Positions 34,431 through 43,708 of a stretch of 64,000 nucleotides of DNA are shown piece after piece. The stretch lies in NCBI RefSeq assembly GCF_003971065.1, contig NZ_RYDV01000005.1, positions 299,045-363,044 of the forward strand, given 5' to 3'. Position 1 is the stretch's first letter; each line of letters begins with the position of its first letter. The position numbers were made by a program, and so were the translations under genes. Origin of the DNA: Candidimonas sp. SYP-B2681 (GTDB lineage: Bacteria > Pseudomonadota > Gammaproteobacteria > Burkholderiales > Burkholderiaceae_B). Under the pieces are notes generated by a model. That model had not been told where the DNA came from and searched no databases. It saw only the letters and a list, made by a program, of their open reading frames with translations.

Positions 34431-35867
34431 ATGAAAAAAAGTTCAGGCGTAATCGGTGCAGTAGTGATTCTGGGTGTCGCGTACCTGGGAACCACTTGGT
34501 ATGTGGGTAAAGAGGCTCAAACAACGATAGAGCGCGTTGTCACGCAGGCCAATGGGCGTCTGGTGAAACTGTTGGGTCCAGACCTTAGCGGCAGTGGCTT
34601 AAAAGTAGAAATCACCAACTATCAGCGCCATTTTTTCTCGTCTGACGTGACCTATACCGTTCACATGAAAGACGAGGACGACAAGCCCATCGATCTTAAG
34701 CTGCAAGATCGCTTGCAACACGGTCCATTTCCTTTGGCCGCTTTGCGTTCCGGCGATTTCAGGCCCATGCTGGCATATAGCCGTGCCCAGTTGCTCGCTT
34801 CGCCAGCCAGCCAGAAATGGTTTGATAGCCAGCAAGGCGAGTCGCCGTTGATCGTGGAAACGGAAGTCGGCTTTGGCGGTTCGGGTAGTTCAGTCTGGAC
34901 GTTCGCGCCGACCGAACTGGTGGAAGGAAACGAAAAACTGAGTTTCAGTGGCGGTGCGATCAATGTAAATTTCAGCAATGATTTCAACGACAATACAGCC
35001 TCCGGCCAGTTTGACGCATTGTCCCTGATCAACCCAGAGCGCGGGCAGAATCTTGCGCTGAAAAATATCAAGGGCAATAGCCAAACCACCGGCAGCAATA
35101 ACGAAGTCACGACCCAAAGCACCGCAACCGTCGATGCACTGACGATCGGCGACGCCACCGAAGGGGCCGTCACGATCGAGAAACTGTCCATCAACCTTGA
35201 TAGCCATCAAAAAGATAAATTGCTTGATGGCTCGCTACGCTATGATTTCGGCCGCTTGATGGTGGGCAACATAGACCTTGGCAGTGTATCGGTAGGAGGC
35301 AAGACACGGCAGCTGGACGTTGCAGCATTGGCTGCCCTTGCGACCGAATACGATGCCATTCAGGCGAAACATGGTGGTGCTGTAGACGAGGAATTGATAC
35401 TAACCGCCGAGGAAGAGGCGCAGCTGCACAAAAGGGGCATGGCGGTCCTGGCATCAAACCCGAGTCTGTCGATTGATCCGCTGGTCTGGAAAAACGACAA
35501 GGGCGAAAGCAGGGCGCTGTTGCAAATCGATTTTGTCAGCCCCGCCAACACCCAATCCCAACCGACAGATGTGCTGCTGGCCGAAATTCTGAAACGAGTC
35601 AAGTTGGACTTCTCAGTGTCCAGACCCATGTTTCTGCAGGCTTTTGCGCAGGCCCAGGGCGACACCCAGCAGAAGCAGCAAATGGAAATGCTTGGCGCCC
35701 TTATTTATGATCAATACGTCGCCCGTTTCCGTGATGCGGGACTGGTTAAGGTTGATGGAGACGCAGCAGCCGCTAAGATCTTATACGAGAAAGATAGCGT
35801 CGAGGTAAACGGCCAGCTTATGCCGGTATCCGAGTTCATGCAGCGTGCCATGAGCGTACTGATGTAA
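34431..35867 (+). CDS. YdgA family protein (DUF945)
   Basis: The 478-residue protein begins MKKSSGVIGAVVILGVAYLGTTWYVGKEAQT, an N-terminal membrane anchor or uncleaved signal. The start ATG 34431 has GGAAG upstream; the longer frame is rejected. The rest is a beta-rich periplasmic domain typical of DUF945/YdgA (DLSGSGLKVEITNYQRHFFSSDVTYTV; PVSEFMQRAMSVL at the end). The function of the family is not established; E. coli YdgA has been linked to swarming and is an inner-membrane protein. It is monocistronic. Confidence 0.85.
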   Translation: MKKSSGVIGAVVILGVAYLGTTWYVGKEAQTTIERVVTQANGRLVKLLGPDLSGSGLKVEITNYQRHFFSSDVTYTVHMKDEDDKPIDLKLQDRLQHGPFPLAALRSGDFRPMLAYSRAQLLASPASQKWFDSQQGESPLIVETEVGFGGSGSSVWTFAPTELVEGNEKLSFSGGAINVNFSNDFNDNTASGQFDALSLINPERGQNLALKNIKGNSQTTGSNNEVTTQSTATVDALTIGDATEGAVTIEKLSINLDSHQKDKLLDGSLRYDFGRLMVGNIDLGSVSVGGKTRQLDVAALAALATEYDAIQAKHGGAVDEELILTAEEEAQLHKRGMAVLASNPSLSIDPLVWKNDKGESRALLQIDFVSPANTQSQPTDVLLAEILKRVKLDFSVSRPMFLQAFAQAQGDTQQKQQMEMLGALIYDQYVARFRDAGLVKVDGDAAAAKILYEKDSVEVNGQLMPVSEFMQRAMSVLM

Positions 35868-35878
35868 ACCATAAAAAT

Positions 35879-35903
35879 GTGGTCCAGGGCAATCCTGGAC
35901 CAC
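35879..35903 (-). terminator. Rho-independent terminator downstream of the COG4315-type gene
   Basis: A perfect 10-bp stem GTGGTCCAGG/CCTGGACCAC with a 5-nt loop lies between two convergent genes. On the minus strand it is followed by ATTTTTAT, fitting termination of the gene at 35937-36308. On the plus strand no T-run follows, so its effect on the YdgA-like gene is less clear. Confidence 0.75.
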
Positions 35904-35936
35904 GCGCTACATACTGCCTTATCTTCTGGATAAAAG

Positions 35937-36308
35937 TTACTCTTTCACCACGTGCCATACATTGCGAAAATTATCGCCTGTACGGTCGCCGGGCTTTGCA
36001 TCCGATTTATACCGATACAGCGGTTTGCCGTCGTGGGCCCACTGCTTCGTACCGTCGTCTCGGGTAATAATCGTGAACTTTCCCTGAGGGCTAGCCCCTG
36101 CTGCCGCCGTAACAGGCAGCCAGTTTTCGGCACAGCCCCCCGTGCATGCGCTTTTTCCGCTATTCGCCGCATCCTTGTCAAATGTATATAGAGTCATTCC
36201 GGACTGATCTACCAGGATATTGCCGCTTTTCTTGATGGGTACATCTGCCGCCATCGCGCTGGTTCCGGCCATCAGCGCGAATGTCAATACTGCCAGTATC
36301 TTCTTCAT
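35937..36308 (-). CDS. secreted COG4315-type protein (Yx(F/W/Y)xxD repeats)
   Basis: The 123-residue protein has a signal peptide (MKKILAVLTFALMAGTSAMA, cleavage before ADVP). Two copies of the family repeat follow: MTLYTFDKDAANSGKSACTGGC and KPLYRYKSDAKPGD, with WxxV ends (ENWLPV, NVWHVV). CTGGC provides two Cys for a disulfide. The family is found in the periplasm of many proteobacteria with no assigned function. It lacks a lipobox, unlike some relatives. Confidence 0.85.
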   Translation of the reverse strand: MKKILAVLTFALMAGTSAMAADVPIKKSGNILVDQSGMTLYTFDKDAANSGKSACTGGCAENWLPVTAAAGASPQGKFTIITRDDGTKQWAHDGKPLYRYKSDAKPGDRTGDNFRNVWHVVKE

Positions 36309-36396
36309 TGTCGGCTCCTAAATGGGTAACGCACCTAGCAGACTACTCCTGCTCGAACGCAGGCCAAACGGGGGAAATCCCCTAGGTCGAAAGAGG

Positions 36397-36423
36397 TAAA
36401 GAGGGAAATAAGACAGCCGTTAA
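36397..36423 (+). promoter_or_regulatory. sigma-28 (FliA)-type promoter of the chemoreceptor gene
   Basis: TAAAGAGG (36397-36404) and GCCGTTAA (36416-36423) are separated by exactly 11 nt. They match the flagellar sigma-28 boxes TAAAGTTT and GCCGATAA at 5/8 and 7/8. Transcription would start near 36430, which supports the GTG start at 36474 rather than ATG 36438. The promoter class fits a chemotaxis gene. Confidence 0.65.
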
Positions 36424-36473
36424 TCCATATACGAGAAATGCGCTTTCATGCAAGAGCCATCAAGGAGACGGTC

Positions 36474-38552
36474 GTGAATAACACGAGAACACATAATGCT
36501 GGTCGGGAGAACAGTTGGTTGGCGAGGCGGTCACTAGCGGTAAGGCTATTCTTGGCGACGTCGATCGTGACCGTAGCAGTAATGGTCGCCGTGACCGGTA
36601 TCATGGCGTGGCAAAGCCGGGCCGCTGCCATACAGACCGTACACCGTGAAATGACCTCCGCCCTGACAGGGGTGGATCAATCGCTACAGCTGGTATTTAG
36701 CAGCGCCAGTGCTCGGGCCAAAGAGCTGATTCCCGTGATGGAGCGCGAGCTGGGCGGGATCCCGGTGCTGGACGGCGGCGTGACCGATACCACTGAGGGT
36801 GGCGAAGTCCCTTTGCTGGTCGTCGGCGATCGCATCATCAATGGCGACATGGACACCTTGCTACGTATAAATGAAAATACGGGTGCGGATGCGGCAGTTA
36901 TCGTTCGTTCTGGAAATAAATGGGTACGCGTCGCTACCTTGCTGCGTGATGCGCAGGGCAATATACGGCTGGGCAGTACGGTCGAACCCACCGACTTGCT
37001 GGCACAAACTCTCGATCACGGGGAACCCTACAGCGGCCTCGTGCAGCGTAACGGTACGTGGTTTGCGATGAGCATCCAGCCCTTGAAGGATGCCGCGGGA
37101 ACGGTATATGGTGGACTGTCCGTGCGTTTGGATGTCCACGCTCAGGTCGATGCCTTGCTGCAGTGGATTTCCACTGCGGTTGTCTCCGGCCACGGCTCCT
37201 TGGGCATACTACAAAGGTCTGCCGACGGTAAAGACTGGATACGAATTGCCGGCGCCGACGGCAAAGCCGGCGAACGCTTAAGCGCCTCAATGTCAGCCCG
37301 AGACATCGAAGCGCTTTCCTTGTTGTACCAGCAAGCTAGTGGAGCCTCGCAGGTTAATTTAGGTGATGCGGCCACTTCAAAATTTATCGCCTGGCAGGCA
37401 GTAAAAAACTGGAATTGGCTGATGTACGGAATCGGCAATCAGAGCGACTTTTTACAGGAAAGCTACGATCACCTGCTTACCCAGCTTGCCTTGATGCTGG
37501 TGGGCACTCTGCTGATTTCACTGCTGGTAGGATGGCTGGCCTCGCGCACCTTGCGTCCTGTCGGGCAGGTTATCAGCGGTATGGAGCGGCTGGGCCAGGG
37601 TGACCTGACGGCGCACATACCCGACGTGCCGTCCGATAGCAAAAATGAAGTGCATGCTCTATTGGACAATCTCAGGAAAACACGACGTAGCCTCGAACGT
37701 ACGATCGCTAGCGTTCGTGCAGGGGTGGACGAAATTAATGTCGGAGCCAGCGAAATCGCCGCTGGTAACATGGATTTGTCCAGCCGCACCGAGCAACAGG
37801 CTGCGTCGCTGCAAGAGACGGCAGCAAGCATGGACCAATTGGCGGCAACCGTAAAACAGAATACCGATCATGCGCGCCAGGCCAACAGCCTGGCAAATGA
37901 CGCTTCCACAGTAGCCGAGCGCGGCGGCGCGGCGGTATCCGGTGTCGTGCAGACTATGCAGCGTATTTCCACGAGCTCAGGAAGGATCAGCGAAATTGTA
38001 GGAGTTATCGACAGCATTGCATTCCAGACCAATATTCTGGCTTTGAACGCGGCAGTCGAGGCAGCCCGTGCCGGCGAGCAGGGACGTGGTTTTGCTGTTG
38101 TGGCTTCTGAGGTGCGTTCACTGGCTCAGCGCAGTGCTGAAGCAGCTAAAGAAATCAAGAACCTTATCGAAGATTCCCTCACCGAGGTCAACGCCGGGGG
38201 CAGGCAGGTTGAAGCTGCAGGCGAGACGATGCACGAGCTATTGATATCGGTGCAGCGGGTGACCAAAATCATGCAGGAAATCGCAGCTGCGTCGGAAGAG
38301 CAGTCTGCTGGCATCGAACAGGTCAACCGTGCAGTCTCGCAGATGGACGAAGTTACACAACAAAATGCGGCACTGGTTGAGCAAGCCGCGACTGCGGCAG
38401 GCTCGCTGCAGGATCAAGCGAAATACCTGGCAGACTCGGTGGCTGTTTTCAAGATTTCACCCGATTCAATTATCGAGATGGAGGACGGTTTCCGTCATAG
38501 GGAACTGCCCAGCCGTGGCTTGAACCAGCCGCTAGCCGTGCAGTTCGTTTGA
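36474..38552 (+). CDS. methyl-accepting chemotaxis protein with periplasmic Cache-type sensor
   Basis: I choose GTG 36474 (692 residues) because AAGGAG lies 6 nt upstream and a sigma-28 promoter ends just before it. Order: first membrane helix (about 20-45), a ~290-residue periplasmic sensor of Cache_3/Cache_2 type ([24 protein letters not shown]...[26 protein letters not shown]), second helix ([17 protein letters not shown]), HAMP, and the long signalling coiled coil. The tip is [42 protein letters not shown]. It ends ...AVQFV, with no NWETF-type CheR tether. The ligand is unknown. No other chemotaxis gene is in the window. Confidence 0.93.
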   Translation: MNNTRTHNAGRENSWLARRSLAVRLFLATSIVTVAVMVAVTGIMAWQSRAAAIQTVHREMTSALTGVDQSLQLVFSSASARAKELIPVMERELGGIPVLDGGVTDTTEGGEVPLLVVGDRIINGDMDTLLRINENTGADAAVIVRSGNKWVRVATLLRDAQGNIRLGSTVEPTDLLAQTLDHGEPYSGLVQRNGTWFAMSIQPLKDAAGTVYGGLSVRLDVHAQVDALLQWISTAVVSGHGSLGILQRSADGKDWIRIAGADGKAGERLSASMSARDIEALSLLYQQASGASQVNLGDAATSKFIAWQAVKNWNWLMYGIGNQSDFLQESYDHLLTQLALMLVGTLLISLLVGWLASRTLRPVGQVISGMERLGQGDLTAHIPDVPSDSKNEVHALLDNLRKTRRSLERTIASVRAGVDEINVGASEIAAGNMDLSSRTEQQAASLQETAASMDQLAATVKQNTDHARQANSLANDASTVAERGGAAVSGVVQTMQRISTSSGRISEIVGVIDSIAFQTNILALNAAVEAARAGEQGRGFAVVASEVRSLAQRSAEAAKEIKNLIEDSLTEVNAGGRQVEAAGETMHELLISVQRVTKIMQEIAAASEEQSAGIEQVNRAVSQMDEVTQQNAALVEQAATAAGSLQDQAKYLADSVAVFKISPDSIIEMEDGFRHRELPSRGLNQPLAVQFV

Positions 38553-38619
38553 TCTCTATGTCGGAACCATGGCCGCTCTAGCCGACCTCGCCTAGCCGGC
38601 CAACCCTGCTCGGCCGCAG

Positions 38620-39000
38620 CTACTTGACCATTTTTTGAACGCGTTGTACCAACTCAGGGTTTTGTTGCAATGCCTGATTCATGCCGTTGAATTGGTCAAC
38701 GGTCATGCCCTCGTCGTGAACGGCCCTGACCATTTTCTCGTCGGCTTGTTCCAACACCTTGTTCCTGGCGGATTCATCATTAGACGCCATAACCTTGGGT
38801 CTAAACTCTTCCGAAATCACCGCGACTTTCTGCGAGGCAGCTACGAATTTTTGAAGCTGCGCGTCGGTAAAGTTGGGTGCCGCTGCGGTTATAGCGGCCT
38901 TGCCAGCGCCCGTGGCAGACTGTTGCGCCATGGCGGCGCCGCTAGAAAGCCCAATTGCGATCAGGCTGGCGGACAGGGTGGTGGTAATCCATTTTTGCAT
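38620..39000 (-). CDS. secreted DUF4168 domain protein
   Basis: The 126-residue protein has a signal peptide (MQKWITTTLSASLIAIGLSSGAAMA, then QQS) and a helical DUF4168 domain (FTDAQLQKFVAASQKVAVISEEFRPKV...MTVDQFNGMNQALQQNPELVQRVQKMV). The family is periplasmic, of unknown function. ATG 39000 is preceded by AAGGAG. It stands alone. Confidence 0.8.
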   Translation of the reverse strand: MQKWITTTLSASLIAIGLSSGAAMAQQSATGAGKAAITAAAPNFTDAQLQKFVAASQKVAVISEEFRPKVMASNDESARNKVLEQADEKMVRAVHDEGMTVDQFNGMNQALQQNPELVQRVQKMVK

Positions 39001-39310
39001 GCAATCTCCTTCAACTGCAGTGAATGACGCTCTATCATGACAGCAATTAAGTAGAGTTCAAGGGGAAGCCGGTAGAGATTCTTATCGAAGAGAAACGGTG
39101 AGTAACGCATCGGTCCAATGTGACCGCTCGCATTTTTCGAATCAAAACGGATGACTTTCGAGTCAGCTTGCGGCACTGAATTCCGCTCGCAACACCGGTA
39201 TAGGGCGCCGCTATCTATAATAGGTATCTCCATTTACCCACGGTCTGTCAATTCCGCGTATGCTAATGGGGCCATATGGCATACAAATCAGTCGTTCAAG
39301 GAGTATTACC
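39001..39310. other. intergenic region between divergent DUF4168 and small basic protein genes (310 nt)
   Basis: No gene is visible. The minus side carries the ribosome-binding site of the DUF4168 gene (39003-39010). On the plus strand a TATAAT at 39216-39221 could be the -10 box of the small gene at 39311, giving a leader of about 80 nt; its -35 is poor. Confidence 0.35.
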
Positions 39311-39448
39311 ATGGCAAAAGGTCAATTACGCGGAAACAAAGAAGCAAAAAAGCCCAAGCAACCCCCAAAACCAGCGGTGCCTGCATCGCCATTTGGCTCG
39401 ACGGCCGGTAAGGGTGGATCGCAGGGTTCGGACGCTAAAAAGAAGTAA
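39311..39448 (+). CDS. small basic hypothetical protein (45 residues)
   Basis: The product MAKGQLRGNKEAKKPKQPPK... is 45 residues, rich in Lys, Pro and Gly, and ends in AKKK. AAGGAG 7 nt before ATG 39311 is a strong ribosome-binding site. The translation start region (GTATTACCATGGCA) is identical over 14 nt to that of rpmB, and the first codons (ATGGCAAAAGGT) equal those of rpmG. I recall similar short MAKGQxRxNKEAKKPK proteins in other proteobacteria, with no assigned function. It looks like a disordered nucleic-acid- or ribosome-binding peptide; this is inferred from composition. Confidence 0.7.
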   Translation: MAKGQLRGNKEAKKPKQPPKPAVPASPFGSTAGKGGSQGSDAKKK

Positions 39449-39657
39449 GCAGGCTGTTTCCGTATCGGTACCCAGTCAGGGCGCTTCGGCGCCCGTTTTC
39501 TATGGAAAGCGCAGGAGCGCCATATATTCGCAGAAGCGTCCCTTGCTACCCAGGTGCCGTCTATCCGTATTGTTCCGCTTGCCAAGAATCGTTTCGTTAA
39601 TCCGGCCTGCAGTGCAAGAATTATCGCCCAGTATTTGATTTGAAAAGGAAGAATTCG

Positions 39658-40827
39658 ATGCTGGATATCGCTCGTATTCGTGCCGATACACCGTCTGCTG
39701 ACGATCAAATTTTTCTGATGAGTGCGGGTTCCTCGTTGATGCCGCAGCCAGTCATCAAGGCGATGCAAGCTTATCTCGACCTCGAGGAAAGGATGGGAGG
39801 CTACAAAGCCTATGAAAGTGAAGAGCAGCGCATTGCTTCAGGATACGATTCAGCCGCTGCACTGATTGGCGCCCGCCCGGACGAGATCGCGTTCATGGAA
39901 AGCGCTACGGCAGCGTGGCAGATGGCGTTCTACTCGATGCCATTCGAGGCCGGCGACATCGTGCTAACCAGCGAAGCCGAGTATGGCGCAAACTATGTAG
40001 CCTTGCTTCAACTACGCCGGCGTTTGGGTATCGAGATCCAAGTCGTACCTAGCGATGAGGCAGGAGAAATAGATCTGGACGCCTTGCGCCGCATGATTAC
40101 GCCGCGCGTTCGACTGATTTCGCTTACATGGATCCCCACCAATGGCGGGTTAACCAATCCGGCCGCCGAGGTAGGACGCCTAGCCCGCGATCATGGCATT
40201 GCGTATCTGTTGGACGCGTGCCAGGCGGTGGGGCAGTTGCCCGTCGACGTGCAAACCTTGGGTTGCGATATGCTGTCGGCTACCGGGCGCAAGTTCCTGC
40301 GTGGTCCTCGCGGTACGGGATTTCTGTATGTTCGCAAAGGCTTTATTTCGCGGCTTGAACCCCATACCATTGATCATTTTTCGGCTCTCTGGGTGGATCG
40401 CGACCGCTTTGAACTGCGCGACGATGCCCGTCGTTATGAAACATGGGAATCAAACTATGTGGCGCGCGCAGGACTGATCGCTGCCATGGATTATGCATTG
40501 AACATAGGCATGGGGAACATCGCAATTCGGTGTTCTGCACTCGCGAATCGATTGCGTGACGGCCTTGCTGAACTACCTGGGGTGCAAGTTTACGATCTAG
40601 GAAGGAACCCCTCTGCCATCGTCAGCTTTACGGTGGGAGCCAGGCCCGCGGAAGAAATCGTGACGCTTGCCGGAGAGGCGCGGATTGTGATTGGCACTAC
40701 GCCACCGTCCAGCACACGGCTGGATGCTGAGCGACGCCATCTGCCCGCCCTGATCCGCGCGTCGCCACATTATTTCAACACCCAGGAAGAGATCGATAAA
40801 ACGCTGGATTTTTTTCGGGCGTTATAG
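39658..40827 (+). CDS. aminotransferase class V-fold PLP-dependent enzyme (isopenicillin N epimerase/EgtE-like)
   Basis: The 389-residue protein (ATG 39658, AAAAGGAAG upstream) has a fold-type I PLP core: DACQAVGQLPVDVQTLGCDMLSATGRKFLRGPRGTGFLYV, with the Schiff-base Lys212 and the PLP-binding Asp in LLDACQ. The TGRKFLRGPRGTG loop is common to isopenicillin-N epimerase-like and hercynylcysteine sulfoxide lyase-like (EgtE) proteins rather than to IscS, and the IscS sulfur-carrier Cys loop is absent. No ergothioneine genes are nearby, so the reaction (C-S lyase or other) is open. Confidence 0.8.
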   Translation: MLDIARIRADTPSADDQIFLMSAGSSLMPQPVIKAMQAYLDLEERMGGYKAYESEEQRIASGYDSAAALIGARPDEIAFMESATAAWQMAFYSMPFEAGDIVLTSEAEYGANYVALLQLRRRLGIEIQVVPSDEAGEIDLDALRRMITPRVRLISLTWIPTNGGLTNPAAEVGRLARDHGIAYLLDACQAVGQLPVDVQTLGCDMLSATGRKFLRGPRGTGFLYVRKGFISRLEPHTIDHFSALWVDRDRFELRDDARRYETWESNYVARAGLIAAMDYALNIGMGNIAIRCSALANRLRDGLAELPGVQVYDLGRNPSAIVSFTVGARPAEEIVTLAGEARIVIGTTPPSSTRLDAERRHLPALIRASPHYFNTQEEIDKTLDFFRAL

Positions 40828-40830
40828 ATT

Positions 40831-40879
40831 CAAGGCGTCCCGCCTTGGTGCAACGAATCCGGGCGTGGCAAGCCCGGAT
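40831..40879. terminator. tandem hairpins between convergent class V aminotransferase and ycaO genes
   Basis: CAAGGCG/CGCCTTG with a TCC loop (40831-40847) is followed by ATCCGGGC/GCCCGGAT with a 7-nt loop (40857-40879). Neither has a long T-run, so they may be weak terminators or mRNA-end stabilisers for both genes. Confidence 0.4.
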
Positions 40880-40891
40880 CGTCGCTCAAGA

Positions 40892-42604
40892 TCACGCGAA
40901 CAATTTATCGTACGCGGCAAGCAAAGTCTGGTGCATGGCGCTGCCCTGCATGTCAGTGCCCAATGTATCAAGGCCAAAGAAACGCTCGCTGCGATCTATT
41001 AATGCTCGAGCTTGACGTACCGTATCAGCGCCATACAGCAACGTCATCGAACGCTCGTAGTGTTGCGGTTTGTCGGTATTCATCAGGCTTTCGATGCATC
41101 GATACACCAGTCGGCGTGAGGGATCCAGATCGTTAAAGTGATGGATCCAGTCGCAGCCCTCGCGTATTGCTTCCTCGTCGCCCACCGCCAGCGCCAGCAA
41201 TGTTTTCAGTTCGCCGATACGCAGCTGTTTCCAAGGCGTGCCCAATGGAATGGCTAGACCCAGGATCTCCCACAACGGGCGCTCGTTATTAACGTTCATG
41301 GTCTGCAGCTCGGCCAGTAGCGCGGCGGCTTCGGCTTCGCCTAGATCTGGCAAGCGCATGAGAGCGGGACGTATGGCATTGCCGACACTATTGTTTTCCC
41401 ATTCCAGATCTTCCACAGGATAAATTTCAGACATTCCGGGAACCAGGATGCGACAACTGTATGCACCCTGTTCGCTAAAGTCTGAAACATAAATTTCCTT
41501 GCCTTCACCATGAATGCAATTGACCAACCAGTTGTAGTCTTCTTCTGTGGTGTTGCTGAAGTTCCATTCCGTGAAAGCGAAGTCCGGCGTGCCGCTCAGG
41601 AAGTTCCAGCTGATAACGCCGCTGGAATCGACGAAGTGAATTTCCAGGTTCGAGACTGAATTGATCTCGCTCATGTCGAAGCCCGGCTCTGGGAAGCCTT
41701 CCAGTGAGTCGAGCGCCCGTCCTTGCAGCAGTTCGGTCATGGCGCGCTCGAGCGCAATTTCGAATCGAGGGTGCGCTCCGTAGCTGGAAAATACGCCCTG
41801 ATCCTTGGGATGCAACAGTGTTACGTTCATGACCGGGTACCGTCCACCCAACGATGCGTCCTTGACCAGAATGCCAAAGCCCGCTTTGCGCAGTCCAGCG
41901 ATGCCAGCGGCAATATTCGGATAGCGTGCAATGACCTCGTCTGGTACTTCCGGCAGGCACATGCCCTGACTGATAATGCGGTATTTGATACTGCGTTCAA
42001 AAATCTCGGACAAGGCCTGCGTGCGTGCTTCCATCAAGGTATTGCCCGCTGCCATGCCATTGCTGACATACAGATTGCCGATGATATTTACCGGGATAAA
42101 AGCCTGGGTGCCATCGCGCAGCCGGGTGTAGGGCAGGGCGCAAATGCCGCGACCCACGTTGCCGGAATTCAGGTCTACCAGCACTTGGCTATCGATCTCG
42201 CCTTCGGGGTTGTAGAACGCATGCAGGTCCGAATTAAGCATTTCTGCTGGCCAGCTGCCATCTTGAGCGTGGGGAAACCATCGCTCCTGAGGGTAGTGCA
42301 CAAACGGACGGTTGGCACGCGTCTCGCCCAGATAAAAATGGGTCCAGAAATAGTGAGTGCCCAGGCGCTCGAAAAACTCGCCGTAAGCGCTGGCTCGCGC
42401 CGCCAATTCGGTGGCGCCTTTGCCGTTGGAAAACAGCATGGGGCAATCGCTGTCTTTCATATGGGTGGACCAAATGCCGTCCACCTCGTGCAACAAAGAG
42501 GATTCCTTGAGGCGGAATCCGCGTGCTGCCAGCTTCTCCCGCATGGTTTCTATCGTCGATTCGAGGGAGGCGTCTTTGCCGGGAATAAAGCTTTCGATGA
42601 GCAT
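40892..42604 (-). CDS. ycaO: YcaO-domain protein (ribosomal protein S12 methylthiotransferase accessory factor-like)
   Basis: The 570-residue protein begins MLIESFIPGKDASLESTIETM, collinear with E. coli YcaO (about 586 residues). It has the ATP-grasp-like YcaO core with glutamates in GKGATELAARASAYGEFFERLG and GNTLMEARTQALSEIFER. The C-terminal helical region (from ~430) matches that of E. coli YcaO. YcaO proteins activate amides with ATP; the E. coli protein assists RimO-dependent beta-methylthiolation of S12, others make azoles or thioamides in peptides. No RimO or dehydrogenase is nearby. An unrecognised gene lies 65 nt upstream on the same strand. Confidence 0.88.
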   Translation of the reverse strand: MLIESFIPGKDASLESTIETMREKLAARGFRLKESSLLHEVDGIWSTHMKDSDCPMLFSNGKGATELAARASAYGEFFERLGTHYFWTHFYLGETRANRPFVHYPQERWFPHAQDGSWPAEMLNSDLHAFYNPEGEIDSQVLVDLNSGNVGRGICALPYTRLRDGTQAFIPVNIIGNLYVSNGMAAGNTLMEARTQALSEIFERSIKYRIISQGMCLPEVPDEVIARYPNIAAGIAGLRKAGFGILVKDASLGGRYPVMNVTLLHPKDQGVFSSYGAHPRFEIALERAMTELLQGRALDSLEGFPEPGFDMSEINSVSNLEIHFVDSSGVISWNFLSGTPDFAFTEWNFSNTTEEDYNWLVNCIHGEGKEIYVSDFSEQGAYSCRILVPGMSEIYPVEDLEWENNSVGNAIRPALMRLPDLGEAEAAALLAELQTMNVNNERPLWEILGLAIPLGTPWKQLRIGELKTLLALAVGDEEAIREGCDWIHHFNDLDPSRRLVYRCIESLMNTDKPQHYERSMTLLYGADTVRQARALIDRSERFFGLDTLGTDMQGSAMHQTLLAAYDKLFA

Positions 42605-42669
42605 GCGGGAGATCTCGGTGGGGGCAATAAGACGAAATGCAGACAGTGGTGAGTTGCCTGCACAGAAAG

Positions 42670-43233
42670 CTAAAAATGCAGTGCAATGATCTCCTCGAAA
42701 GCGGCCTCGGCCGACTTGCCGGTTCGCATCAAGTCGCTAATGACGGCAGAGTACTTTTGAATGCCTTCAGGCAAGGTTTCACGATTTGCCTTGAAGTACG
42801 CATATTTTTCATGCTCTACGGTATCAACGACCGGTGCAGGTGCGGTATAGCTGCTGCGAGTGCTGCCGCCACTGACACTGGCTGCGCCGGTACTAGGACG
42901 GCTAACACGTGCGCGAGCGGCGGTTTTGGCGCCGCCGCCTTTCATGACGGTTTTGACCGCTTCAAGGCTGAAAACGGCGGATAAGGTGTCGCTGACATTG
43001 CCGTCGGAATTCAGGCTCATCAATAGATTTTTTTTGTCGAAGGCCATTTTCTTGCCGGCCTTGTTGATCACCTGGTAGTTCGGGCGCTGGGCGTTGCCCG
43101 GCATTTCGAACTGCACGTTAGGTCCGTATGATTCCATTTTTTCAATGACGTCTTTCAGGAAATCGGCGCTCAGCGAGTCTAGATTGCCATTCCAGCGTTT
43201 GCTTCTTTTCGTGTTCAAGATGGGTGCTTCCAA
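42670..43233 (-). CDS. hypothetical protein upstream of ycaO
   Basis: I do not recognise this protein (up to 187 residues). Its N-terminal ~100 residues are mixed alpha/beta (LSADFLKDVIEKMESYG; NYQVINKAGKKMAFDKKNLLMSL). A low-complexity Gly/Ser/Thr/Ala/Arg stretch (about residues 98-130) follows, then a helical C-terminus (HEKYAYFKANRETLPEGIQKYSAVI...EAAFEEIIALHF). It is soluble, without a signal peptide. The frame opens with TTG at 43233 right after an in-frame stop; TTG 43218, with GGAAG 8 nt upstream, is another option, so the start is uncertain. It lies 65 nt before ycaO on the same strand and is probably co-transcribed. Confidence 0.65.
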   Translation of the reverse strand: MEAPILNTKRSKRWNGNLDSLSADFLKDVIEKMESYGPNVQFEMPGNAQRPNYQVINKAGKKMAFDKKNLLMSLNSDGNVSDTLSAVFSLEAVKTVMKGGGAKTAARARVSRPSTGAASVSGGSTRSSYTAPAPVVDTVEHEKYAYFKANRETLPEGIQKYSAVISDLMRTGKSAEAAFEEIIALHF

Positions 43234-43708
43234 TACTGTTAACTAAATCCGGGGTCATATTTTACGCTTTGTTAAGGGAAAACCCGCGTCGTCGGAAATA
43301 ATGCACACTAACTATTCTGTAACACACTGGGTCGCAGAGCCACTTAAAGAGGGTTAGCAGGCCTGCTTGTTCAATAAAAGCGACAGTTCTGGCCATCCTG
43401 TGCACCCCGCTATCGTTCTTCATGGTGCCCATTGCGTATGGACGAGTGCCTCGGATACGTCCTAATTGGGTATAGCGATTGCTTTATAGCGGTGCAGCAA
43501 CCAAGAATATGAACTGCTTTAGCGTTGGCCCGTCTTGGCATTTATGCCACGGTGGAATCCGTCGTTTTGCCAACCCTCATTGTGTTTTGTGGATAGCGGC
43601 GTATGCTGACTTTTTGGGCAAGGCGGTCTGATGTTCGGACGACCAGCGATTGCCAAGATCGTTTTTCTGAAGCAAGACCGTTGTACTTTCCTGTGAGGGG
43701 CGTGAATA
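43234..43708. other. intergenic region upstream of the cyclic glucan synthase gene (475 nt)
   Basis: I see no gene, repeat or clear promoter that I can support. The synthase ribosome-binding site GAGGGG is at 43695-43700. Both flanking genes point away from this region, so it must hold promoters for both. Confidence 0.4.

Noticed and set aside
38961..39233. 90-residue minus-strand frame overlapping the DUF4168 start
   Set aside because: It overlaps the signal-peptide region of the DUF4168 gene in another frame, without a ribosome-binding site.
41723..42652. 309-residue open frame on the plus strand opposite ycaO
   Set aside because: Antisense shadow of a well-supported gene, with no family features.
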